Positions 27,685 to 35,075 of a stretch of 64,000 nucleotides of DNA are shown piece by piece. The DNA comes from Streptomyces melanogenes. GTDB taxonomy: Bacteria > Actinomycetota > Actinomycetes > Streptomycetales > Streptomycetaceae. The translations under genes and the position numbers were made by a program. The stretch covers positions 248,001 through 312,000 of the forward strand of contig NZ_BMTS01000006.1 of assembly GCF_014649795.1 (NCBI RefSeq), given 5' to 3'. A model generated the notes under the pieces. It did no database searches. It had not been told where the DNA came from and saw nothing but the letters and a program-made list of their open reading frames with translations. Position 1 is the stretch's first letter; the number at the start of each line of letters is the position of its first letter.

Positions 27685-29868
27685 GTGACATCAGCAACGC
27701 ACTCCTCGCTCTTCCCACAGGTCCCCGACTCGGCGGACGCGGTGCTCGACGGCCTCGACCCCGAGCAGCGCGAGGTCGCGACGGCCCTGCACGGACCGGT
27801 GTGCGTGCTGGCCGGAGCCGGGACGGGCAAGACCCGCGCGATCACCCACCGGATCGCGTACGGGGTGCGGGCCGGGATCCTGCAGCCGAGCAGTGTGCTG
27901 GCCGTCACGTTCACCAACCGCGCGGCGGGCGAGATGCGCGGCCGGCTGCGCCAGCTCGGCGCGGGCGGCGTCCAGGCCCGCACCTTCCACTCGGCCGCCC
28001 TGCGCCAGCTCCAGTACTTCTGGCCCAAGGCGGTCGGCGGCGAGCTGCCCCGGCTGGTCGAGCGCAAGGTCCAGCTGGTCGCGGAGGCGGGCGCCCGCTG
28101 CCGCGTCCGGCTCGACCGGGGCGAGCTGCGGGACATCACGGGCGAGATCGAGTGGGCGAAGGTCACCCAGACCGTCCCCGCCGACTACCCGGCGGCGGTC
28201 GCCAAGTCCCAGCGCGACGCCCCCCGCGACCCGGCCGAGATCTCGCAGATCTACGGGGCGTACGAAGAGCTGAAGCGCGACCGCGGAATGATCGACTTCG
28301 AGGACGTGCTGCTGCTCACGGTCGGCGTCCTCCAGGACCGGCACGACATCGCCGAGCAGATCCGCGGCCAGTACCAGCACTTCGTGGTCGACGAGTACCA
28401 GGACGTCAGCCCCCTCCAGCAGCGCCTGCTTGAGCTGTGGCTCGGCGAGCGGGACAGCCTCTGCGTCGTCGGCGACGCCAGCCAGACGATCTACTCGTTC
28501 ACCGGCGCCACCCCCGACCACCTGCTGAACTTCCGCACCCGCCATCCGAACGCGACGGTGGTGAAGCTGGTGCGGGACTACCGCTCGACCCCCCAGGTGG
28601 TGCACCTCGCCAACGGCCTGCTGGCCCAGGCCCGCGGCCGCGCCGCCGACCACCGCCTCGAACTCGTCTCCCAGCGCGAGGCGGGCCCCGAGCCGGTCTA
28701 CACGGAGTACGGGGACGAGCCCGCAGAGGCCGAGGGCGTCGCCCGGCGCGTCCGCGACCTGATCGCCTCCGGGGTCTCGGCCGGCGAGATCGCCGTGCTC
28801 TACCGGATCAACGCGCAGTCGGAGATCTACGAGCAGGCCCTCGCCGACGCGGGCGTGCCCTACCAGCTGCGCGGCGCCGAGCGGTTCTTCGAGCGGCCCG
28901 AGGTCAGGGAGGCGGGCGTCGCCCTGCGCGGCGCGGCCCGCGCGGGGGGCAACGACTCGCTCCTCGACGACGCCGTGGACCTGCCGTCCCAGGTCCGGGC
29001 CGTCCTCGGCACCAAGGGCTGGACCGCCACTCCTCCGGCGGGCTCGGGCGCCGTCCGCGACCGCTGGGAGTCGCTGGCGGCGCTGGTCCGGCTGGCGGAG
29101 GACTTCGCGCGTGCCAAGGCCGGTGCGACGCTCTCCGACCTGGTGGCCGAGCTCGACGAGCGCGCGGCCGCGCAGCACGCGCCGACGGTCGAGGGCGTCA
29201 CCCTGGCCTCGCTGCACGCCGCCAAGGGTCTGGAGTGGGACGCGGTCTTCCTGGTCGGCCTCACTGAGGGCATGATGCCGATCACATATGCGAAGACCGA
29301 CGAACAGGTCGAGGAGGAGCGCCGGCTGCTCTACGTGGGCGTCACCCGGGCCCGGGTGCACCTGGCCCTGTCCTGGTCGCTCTCGCGCTCTCCCGGCGGA
29401 CGGCCCTCGCGCCGCCCCAGCCGCTTCCTGAATGGCCTGCGGCCCGGCTCCGCGGCCCTCGGCGCCCGCTCCTCGTCCGCGGCCTCCACGGGCGGGGTGG
29501 AGCGCGGCGCCGCCCGCAGACGGACCCGGCGCGGCCCGGTCCTGTGCCGGGTGTGCGGCAAGACGCTCACCGAAGCCGGTGAGATGAAGCTGATGCGCTG
29601 CGAGGACTGCCCCTCCGACATGGACGAGGGTCTGTACGAGCGGCTGCGCGACTGGCGGGCGGGCCAGGCGAGCCTGCTGGGGCAGCCGCCGTACTGCGTG
29701 TTCACCGACAAGACCCTGATGGCGATCGCGGAGGCCGTGCCGGCCAGCGGCGGGGAGCTCGCGGTGATCTCAGGGGTCGGCGCCCGCAAGCTGGACCGCT
29801 TCGGCACCGATGTCCTGGCCATCTGTGCAGGTCAGGAGGTTGGCGGCAGCGATGAGGAGCCCTCTTGA
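27685..29868 (+). CDS. uvrD2: DNA helicase UvrD2
   Basis: A 727-residue superfamily 1 helicase. Walker A GAGTGKTR lies near residue 43, VVDEYQDVS near 235 and AAKGLEWD near 513. The C-terminus carries the two CxxC pairs (CRVC near 621 and CEDC near 639) and an HRDC domain (about 650-722) that mark mycobacterial UvrD2. It unwinds DNA with 3'-5' polarity in repair. GTG 27685 is preferred: CAGCAT ends 6 nt before it, and the protein begins a little before the conserved LDPEQREV motif. A weak GGAAG-N18-GTA lies upstream but is not a convincing SigR site. wblC follows, as in M. tuberculosis. Confidence 0.93.
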   Translation: MTSATHSSLFPQVPDSADAVLDGLDPEQREVATALHGPVCVLAGAGTGKTRAITHRIAYGVRAGILQPSSVLAVTFTNRAAGEMRGRLRQLGAGGVQARTFHSAALRQLQYFWPKAVGGELPRLVERKVQLVAEAGARCRVRLDRGELRDITGEIEWAKVTQTVPADYPAAVAKSQRDAPRDPAEISQIYGAYEELKRDRGMIDFEDVLLLTVGVLQDRHDIAEQIRGQYQHFVVDEYQDVSPLQQRLLELWLGERDSLCVVGDASQTIYSFTGATPDHLLNFRTRHPNATVVKLVRDYRSTPQVVHLANGLLAQARGRAADHRLELVSQREAGPEPVYTEYGDEPAEAEGVARRVRDLIASGVSAGEIAVLYRINAQSEIYEQALADAGVPYQLRGAERFFERPEVREAGVALRGAARAGGNDSLLDDAVDLPSQVRAVLGTKGWTATPPAGSGAVRDRWESLAALVRLAEDFARAKAGATLSDLVAELDERAAAQHAPTVEGVTLASLHAAKGLEWDAVFLVGLTEGMMPITYAKTDEQVEEERRLLYVGVTRARVHLALSWSLSRSPGGRPSRRPSRFLNGLRPGSAALGARSSSAASTGGVERGAARRRTRRGPVLCRVCGKTLTEAGEMKLMRCEDCPSDMDEGLYERLRDWRAGQASLLGQPPYCVFTDKTLMAIAEAVPASGGELAVISGVGARKLDRFGTDVLAICAGQEVGGSDEEPS

Positions 29869-29879
29869 AAACTCGTGGG

Positions 29880-29918
29880 AAAAATAGTTTGCGCCCGCCC
29901 CAGGAATCCCCATAGGTT
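29880..29918 (+). promoter_or_regulatory. WhiB7/WblC-type autoregulated promoter
   Basis: An AT-rich run AAAAATA (29880-29886) sits directly before TTTGCG (29888-29893), and TAGGTT (29913-29918) lies at promoter distance downstream. WhiB7-dependent promoters are known for an AT-rich block just before the -35 element that its AT-hook contacts. This is the most AT-rich spot in the region and starts the leader of wblC. Confidence 0.65.
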
Positions 29919-30047
29919 CTTAACCACGGAAACAGCGGCTTCTCAGAGGCCCTGCGTCCGTGCTCTACTTGCTGTACTTATCCGAATACGCATGGGACAA
30001 GGCCCCCGGGCCCCAGCTCCCCGAGACGCCGAGAGGAGGCGAGACCA

Positions 30048-30389
30048 GTGACCAGCTTCATGAACTTCACCAGCATCAGCACCGCCAAACTGACCGATCG
30101 CTCGGTCGTCGCCACCTGCCCGCTCGGCTCCTCTCTCCAGGGCACCGGTCTGTCCGCCGGCGTCTCCGGTCTGCTCGGCCTCTCGGTCGTCATTCCGTCC
30201 TCCCTGGCGAGCCTCCCCGTGCGGAACGGCAATGAGCGACCGACCCAGGCACCGGAAGCAGCAGTAGTGAAGGGACAGGCCCAGGCCTATGCCTTTGCGG
30301 CGGCCGGTGCCGGAGCCGAGAAGCAGACGACGCAGCACCACACGATGTGGGCCTTCCGTGGGCTCGAACCCTGGAGTGATCCAGCCTGA
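30048..30389 (+). CDS. Upstream ORF in the wblC leader
   Basis: A 113-codon ORF starting with GTG 30048 behind a strong AGGAGG. The first half has normal Streptomyces codon use; the second half is less biased. I recognise no domain. It lies between the wblC promoter and an intrinsic terminator, and its TGA falls inside a hairpin-forming palindrome (30384-30402). In mycobacteria whiB7 is controlled by translation of an upstream ORF that decides whether a leader terminator forms; this ORF is in the right place for that role. An 11-codon ORF (MSDRPRHRKQQ, 30232-30267) overlaps it in another frame and is an alternative. Confidence 0.6.
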   Translation: MTSFMNFTSISTAKLTDRSVVATCPLGSSLQGTGLSAGVSGLLGLSVVIPSSLASLPVRNGNERPTQAPEAAVVKGQAQAYAFAAAGAGAEKQTTQHHTMWAFRGLEPWSDPA

Positions 30390-30456
30390 TCCAGGATCAG
30401 GCAGGCGCCTTCAGGGCCGCGGAACCCCACCAGGGATCCGCGGCCCTTCTGTTTGT
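30371..30456 (+). terminator. wblC leader attenuator hairpins and intrinsic terminator
   Basis: Three hairpins follow each other: CTGGA/TCCAG (30371-30384), GCCTGATCC/GGATCAGGC (30384-30402) and a perfect 11-bp stem with arms 30413-30423 and 30437-30447 followed by the T-rich run TTCTGTTTGT. The last is a canonical intrinsic terminator about 100 bp before wblC. The first two overlap each other and the end of the upstream ORF, so ribosome position could choose between them. Confidence 0.75.
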
Positions 30457-30550
30457 CCCCGAACGGGGACGACAGCGCGAAGGGGTCTCGGTACCAGCCG
30501 AAACCCGGCCGACCGGCCGGACCGACAACAAGACGAGGAAGAAAAACACC

Positions 30551-30919
30551 GTGCAACTCGAAGCGCACGCCCCGTCCGTACCGCCCGCCCAGACGATCCC
30601 CCCGCCCGGTCTCACGGAGGACCCCGCCTTGACTCCCCTCACCGCGCTCACCGCGCTCGACGACGCCATCGAGAACCTCGGCGTACCCGTCCCCTGCCGC
30701 TCGTACGACCCGGAGGTCTTCTTCGCCGAGTCCCCGGCGGACGTCGAGTACGCCAAGTCCCTCTGCCGCACCTGTCCGCTGGTCGAGGCCTGCCTCGCCG
30801 GGGCCAAGGAGCGGCGCGAGCCCTGGGGCGTCTGGGGCGGCGAGCTCTTCGTCCAGGGTGTGGTCGTAGCCCGCAAGCGGCCGCGTGGCCGCCCGCGCAA
30901 GAACCCGGTCGCGGCATGA
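30551..30919 (+). CDS. wblC: WhiB-family transcription factor WblC (WhiB7)
   Basis: A 122-residue WhiB-like protein. The four iron-sulfur Cys are the one in PCRSYDPEVFF and those in CRTCPLVEAC; GVWGGE is the WhiB tryptophan-glycine turn; RGRPRKN near the end is the AT-hook that defines WhiB7/WblC. It binds SigA and switches on intrinsic antibiotic-resistance genes. GTG 30551 has GAGGAAG about 10 nt upstream. The long leader with an upstream ORF and terminator, and the AT-rich promoter, indicate autoregulation with attenuation. A small gene overlaps its stop. Confidence 0.94.
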   Translation: MQLEAHAPSVPPAQTIPPPGLTEDPALTPLTALTALDDAIENLGVPVPCRSYDPEVFFAESPADVEYAKSLCRTCPLVEACLAGAKERREPWGVWGGELFVQGVVVARKRPRGRPRKNPVAA

Positions 30920-31239
30920 ACCGCCCGGGAACCATCGACCGCCCCCTCACGAACGACCCCCAGAAGCAGGCCCCGATGACGACGTCCGCCAGCGAGCCCA
31001 TGGGCTCCGCGACCCCAGACTTCACCACCACCGGCGCGAACGCCTCGCGTCAGAACAGGACCCTCGAAATGCAACTCATGCCAGAAGCCCTCGCCCGTGC
31101 CCATATGCACGAGCGCCTGCGGGAAGCCGAGGCCGAGCGGCAGGCCATGCGCCTGATCGCCGCCCGGCGGATGCAGCGCCGCGCCGAGCGCGTGTCGATG
31201 CGTGCCCGCCGCGCCCTGGCCATGGCCGTCATGCAGTAA
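30916..31239 (+). CDS. Small basic protein coupled to wblC
   Basis: A 107-residue protein whose ATG overlaps the wblC stop (ATGA). An internal ATG at 30976 would give 87 residues. The first half is Ser/Thr/Pro-rich; the second is a long helix rich in Arg, Ala and Met (RRMQRRAERVSMRARRA), which could bind nucleic acid or protein. No known family is recognised. Coupling implies it is made in fixed ratio with WblC and so may act in the same antibiotic-stress response, but that is inference. Confidence 0.65.
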   Translation: MNRPGTIDRPLTNDPQKQAPMTTSASEPMGSATPDFTTTGANASRQNRTLEMQLMPEALARAHMHERLREAEAERQAMRLIAARRMQRRAERVSMRARRALAMAVMQ

Positions 31240-31280
31240 CGGCCGCACCGCCAGCCAGTGTGCGAAGTGATGAATGAGCC

Positions 31281-31314
31281 CGCGGGGGCCGGTCCGAACG
31301 GACCGGCCCCCGCG
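31281..31314. terminator. Strong GC-rich terminator
   Basis: A perfect 16-bp stem (31281-31296 with 31299-31314) around an AA centre, after the wblC-coupled gene. Confidence 0.85.
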
Positions 31315-31359
31315 GTGCGTTGTGCCCGCAACTACCGGCCGCGGCGGTATCGTCACGAA

Positions 31360-31545
31360 ATGGACGACCCGACCCAGCCGGTTGCCGAGACCGTTGTGTG
31401 CTCGAGCTGCGGCACCCCCGCCGAGAGCACTCCGCCGACCTGGACCTACTCCGTCGAGAACGGTGAACGTCTCTACTTCTGCGACGCCTGCGCGCGCGCC
31501 AACATCCGGGCGATCGAGAGCAGGCTCGACTCCGTGTGGTGGTGA
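31360..31545 (+). CDS. Small zinc-ribbon-like protein
   Basis: A 61-residue protein with two Cys pairs, CSSC near residue 13 and CDAC near 42, arranged like a single zinc ribbon. No catalytic domain is present. It seems leaderless: TATCGT (31348-31353) ends 6 nt before the ATG. It converges on the ABC1 kinase gene 37 bp away. The function is unknown. Confidence 0.72.
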   Translation: MDDPTQPVAETVVCSSCGTPAESTPPTWTYSVENGERLYFCDACARANIRAIESRLDSVWW

Positions 31546-31582
31546 CCCGCGCGGGGCCAGGCCCCGCCGGACCGCCCGGACC

Positions 31583-33001
31583 TCACGCCCCGGCGGGCTG
31601 CTCGTCCTCCTCCTCGTCCGGCTCCCCGGCCCCCAGGACCGCCAGGTTCTCCAGCTCGCCCAGCTCCTCCTCGGCGGACAGGAACCCGGGAACCCACTGC
31701 TCCAGCTCGTCCCGCAGCCGGACCGTCGCGTCCAGCTGGCACAGCACCCCGATGGTGGAGAGCGTCACCCGGTGGATCAGCAGATACGCGGGCGGCAGAT
31801 TGAGCTGCTTGCCCAACTGGTGTGCGGGGGAGCGCGGGTCGGCGATCCGGGCCGCCTGCCCGCGCATCCAGGCACGGGTGAAGGTGAACTCGTCCGCCTG
31901 CGCGGGCTCGATGATCGGCAGCAGATAGTCCAGGACCGCGTCCGGGTCGAGGTCTATGGACTCCTTCACGAAGCCCTCCTCGCACAGCAGCGCGTAGACC
32001 GCCTCGGCGTCGCCGTCGAGCGTCATCCGCAGCGAGTCGCCGATCGTCCGGGGCAGCCCGCCCGGCAGCCGGTCCACCGTCCCGAAGTCCAGCACTCCCA
32101 GGCGCCGCGCGCCGCCCTCCTTCTCCGGCGGCAGCAGCCGGAAGTTGCCCGGATGCGGGTCCGCGTGCAGCAGCCCGGTCCGTGCCGGGCCGGAGAAGAG
32201 GAATCTCGCGAGGAGCTGGCCCGCCCGGTCGCGCTCCTCCTCCGTACCGTCCGCGATCACTTCGGACAGCGGGGTCCCGTCGATCCACTCGGTCACCAGG
32301 ACCTGGTCGCACTGGTGCACCACATCGGGCACCACCACGTCCGGATCGTCGGCGAACTCCGCCGCGTGCTCGCGCTGGGCGCCCGCCTCCAGTTCGTAGT
32401 CCAGCTCCTCCGAGACCCGGTCGCGCAGCTCCGAGATGAGCGGCTTGATGTCCATGCCCGGGATCAGCGGCCCGAGCAGCCGGGCGAACCGGCTCAGCTG
32501 TGTCAGGTCGGAGAGCAGCGCCTCACCGGCGCCCGGGTACTGCACCTTGACCGCGACCTCGCGCCCGTCGTGCCAGACCGCCCGGTGCACCTGCCCGATC
32601 GAAGCGGCCGCGGCGGGCTTCTCGTCGAACTCCAGGAACAGCTCGCGCCACTCGTCCCCGAGCCGCTCCGCGAGCACCGCGTGCACCGTACGGGTCGGCA
32701 TGGGCGGCGCCGCCTCCTGCAGCTTGGTCAGCGCGGCCCGGTAGGGACCGGCGACCTCCTCGGGCAGCGCCGACTCGAAGACGGACATGGCCTGCCCGAA
32801 CTTCATCGCGCCGCCCTTGAGTTCGCCCAGGACCTTGAAGAGCTGCTCGGCGGTGCGCTGCTGGAGCTCGCGGCCGACTATTTCCGCGGACTTGCCTCCG
32901 ATCCGCTTGCCCAGGCCCCAGGTGGCACGCCCGGCGAAACCCAGTGGCAGCGCGGCCAACTTGGCGGTCCGGGTGACCGCCTTCCGGGGAAGATCAGACA
33001 T
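31583..33001 (-). CDS. ABC1/AarF (UbiB-family) atypical kinase
   Basis: A 472-residue ABC1-family protein. The KxGQ motif appears as MKFGQ near residue 68, the A-rich nucleotide loop as AAAASIGQVHRA near 130, VAVKVQYPG holds the ATP-binding Lys, and LLHADPHPGNF with LDFG supplies the catalytic and metal residues. Relatives are atypical kinases or ATPases linked to quinone and lipid metabolism. ATG 33001 lies 5 nt after GGAGGGG. The upstream E1-like gene overlaps it by 8 bp, so the two are cotranscribed. A homologue lies next to whiB7 in M. tuberculosis. Confidence 0.92.
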   Translation of the reverse strand: MSDLPRKAVTRTAKLAALPLGFAGRATWGLGKRIGGKSAEIVGRELQQRTAEQLFKVLGELKGGAMKFGQAMSVFESALPEEVAGPYRAALTKLQEAAPPMPTRTVHAVLAERLGDEWRELFLEFDEKPAAAASIGQVHRAVWHDGREVAVKVQYPGAGEALLSDLTQLSRFARLLGPLIPGMDIKPLISELRDRVSEELDYELEAGAQREHAAEFADDPDVVVPDVVHQCDQVLVTEWIDGTPLSEVIADGTEEERDRAGQLLARFLFSGPARTGLLHADPHPGNFRLLPPEKEGGARRLGVLDFGTVDRLPGGLPRTIGDSLRMTLDGDAEAVYALLCEEGFVKESIDLDPDAVLDYLLPIIEPAQADEFTFTRAWMRGQAARIADPRSPAHQLGKQLNLPPAYLLIHRVTLSTIGVLCQLDATVRLRDELEQWVPGFLSAEEELGELENLAVLGAGEPDEEEDEQPAGA

Positions 33002-34199
33002 GCGCCCCTCCAATTCCCAGCCGGCGGTGCCGCGCGCCTCGCGGCAGTGCGTCGTTGACAGCGGTTACCGGGGCCATTGTGTCCTGCGGCCGAACGCCCC
33101 CCGAGGTGTCCTCCCCTTCACTGTTCCCACCAGCGCCGCAGGGACAGTCGAGCCGGGCCCCGAGACGGCGCGGCTGCCAACCGAGCAGGGGCAGCGACGC
33201 CTCCCACCGCGTGCCCGTGCTCGCCGGGAGATCGCCGTCCAGAAAGGACAGGGCGTGCGCCGCGGCCAGCCCCGCCACGGCGGTCGCGAGCGCCAGGTCG
33301 CAGGCCGGTACGGCACCCCGACGGCGGCCCGAGCGCCACTGCGCGAGCATCCGGGGCCAGCCGGGATCGCGCTCGGCGCGCTCCAGCGCCAGACAGCCCG
33401 CGCACGCGGTGCCACCGGGCAGGACCAGCGGCCCCACCAGCCCGGTCGTCTCCACAACTCCCGCGTACAGATGGGGGATGCCCGCCGCCACCCACTCCCC
33501 GCCGGTCACCGGGTCCGATGCGTACACATCGAGTCCGTCCCTGGGCGCCACCACGATCAGTGACAGCCCGGTCGGCCCGTCGCCCTCGCCGGACCGGGGC
33601 GGACGGTCCGGCGCCGCGCCCCGCACGAGCTGCTGGGCCGCCGGGACCCGGCGCTCGCCGACCGCCTGCTCGGACAGTCCGCCCGGCGCCACGTCCCACG
33701 GCTGCACCGTCCCGCCGTCCAGCACCTCCACCCGGCCCACCCCCGACGCGGCCAGGACCGAGGCGATCGTCGCCCCCACCCGCCCCGCGCCCCGCACCTG
33801 CACCCGCAGGGACCGGCGGGCCGCCAACCGGCGCGCCCCGCCGCCCGGTTCGGGATCCACCAGACAGAGCGAGGCCAGGTCGGACCTGGTCCGGTCGAAC
33901 GCCTCGGGCCGCCCGAGCAACGCCTGCGCCGCCGGGCCGCCGGCCGTCGGGTCGTCGACCACCCCGGCCCCGGTCAACCGCTCCACCAGCGCGTCGACTT
34001 GGCCGGGCGACAGGTCCAGGGCCCTGGCCTCCTCGTACAGCAGCGGCAAGCCCCGGGTGCCGTCGAGGAGCTCCAGGAAGCTCCCCGTCGCCGTGTCCAC
34101 CGGCGAGACCACCACCGCCCGCGCCGGTGTCACCCCGAACTGCACGGTCTGCCGGTCCCGCCATGCCCGGCGCAGTGCCGGTTTCAGCATCGGATGCAT
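32994..34199 (-). CDS. Orphan E1/ThiF-like protein with a RiPP-cyclodehydratase-type N-terminus
   Basis: A 401-residue protein. The first 90 residues (LKPALRRAWRDRQTVQFG, then a DGTRGLPLL segment) look like the N-terminal domain of TOMM leader-peptide-binding proteins. The core has a Rossmann pattern VRGAGRVGATIASVLAASGVG near residue 135, as in ThiF/E1 enzymes, a CAGC pair near 268 and CPC near 365 for zinc. It would adenylate a C-terminal or backbone carbonyl, or simply bind a peptide; no precursor peptide or YcaO partner is near. ATG 34199 is chosen for GGGGG 5 nt upstream. It overlaps the ABC1 kinase gene. Confidence 0.72.
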   Translation of the reverse strand: MHPMLKPALRRAWRDRQTVQFGVTPARAVVVSPVDTATGSFLELLDGTRGLPLLYEEARALDLSPGQVDALVERLTGAGVVDDPTAGGPAAQALLGRPEAFDRTRSDLASLCLVDPEPGGGARRLAARRSLRVQVRGAGRVGATIASVLAASGVGRVEVLDGGTVQPWDVAPGGLSEQAVGERRVPAAQQLVRGAAPDRPPRSGEGDGPTGLSLIVVAPRDGLDVYASDPVTGGEWVAAGIPHLYAGVVETTGLVGPLVLPGGTACAGCLALERAERDPGWPRMLAQWRSGRRRGAVPACDLALATAVAGLAAAHALSFLDGDLPASTGTRWEASLPLLGWQPRRLGARLDCPCGAGGNSEGEDTSGGVRPQDTMAPVTAVNDALPRGARHRRLGIGGAHV

Positions 34200-34373
34200 T
34201 TCCACCCCCGTCGTGCGATCCCGTTGTCAGAATGCCGGGTGCGGCGAACTCGTGCGGAAAGTTGTCCACAGGCGGCGGCATTAGTCGTTCAAATGGTGCA
34301 CGCCCTGAATGGATCATGGGTGAACCGTCCCGGAGGCGGGACTTCCCCCACTGACAGCGGGTAACGTCGGGGC

Positions 34374-34970
34374 GTGCCCGCCGACCCACTGCAGAGTGCC
34401 GGAAGCCCGCCCCGCAGTCCGACAAGTCCGCCGCCCCGCGGTCATGCGACGAGCGCGGTCGAGGTGCGCAGGAGCGCCCGGCGCAGCAGGACGGTCTCCG
34501 CGTACCGCGAGGGCGACCGCACCATCGTGCTGATCCCGGCCCGGATGTCCGAGGCCGAGGAGCAGCGCTGGGTGAGCGTGATGCTCGACAAGCTCGCCGC
34601 CCAGGAGAGCAAGCGGATGCTGGGCGACGCGGAACTGACCGAGCGCGCCGAGCGGTTGTCCGACCTGTACTTCGACGGTCGCGCGCGTCCCGCCTCGGTG
34701 CGCTGGGTGACCAACCAGAACACCCGCTGGGGCTCGTGCACCCCCGCCGAGGGCAGCATCCGCCTCTCGCACCGGCTCCAGGGCATGCCCGAGTACGTCG
34801 TCGACTATGTGCTCGTCCACGAGCTGGCTCACCTGCTGGTGCCGGGCCACGGGCCGCGCTTCTGGCGCCTCCTCGAGGCCTACCCCCGTACGGAACGCGC
34901 GCGTGGATACCTCGAAGGGGTGGTGGCGGCCGACCGGCTGCCCCATCTGCCCGCCGCACGCGGAGAGTGA
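34374..34970 (+). CDS. YgjP-like (DUF45) zinc metallopeptidase
   Basis: A 198-residue protein with HELAH near residue 147 and a downstream His in GHGPRFW, the zinc site of the YgjP/WSS-like peptidases, and NQNTRWGSC, a strongly conserved strand of that family. The substrate is unknown; relatives act in protein quality control or DNA-protein crosslink repair. GTG 34374 seems leaderless, with TAACGT ending 6 nt before it. The first 40 residues are Arg/Pro/Ser-rich. Confidence 0.88.
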   Translation: MPADPLQSAGSPPRSPTSPPPRGHATSAVEVRRSARRSRTVSAYREGDRTIVLIPARMSEAEEQRWVSVMLDKLAAQESKRMLGDAELTERAERLSDLYFDGRARPASVRWVTNQNTRWGSCTPAEGSIRLSHRLQGMPEYVVDYVLVHELAHLLVPGHGPRFWRLLEAYPRTERARGYLEGVVAADRLPHLPAARGE

Positions 34971-35075
34971 TCTCGGCGATCGTGTACCGAATGCGTACCG
35001 GCTTGGCCGATTGTCGTGGCCAGCCGTTAGCCTGGCGCGACCAATCACACTCGGGATGGGGGACGGTCGTTACGC

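Noticed and set aside
30289..30915. Long upstream frame joined to the wblC-coupled gene
   Set aside because: It is antiparallel in codon bias to wblC and would pass through the leader terminator; the ATGA start at 30916 is better.
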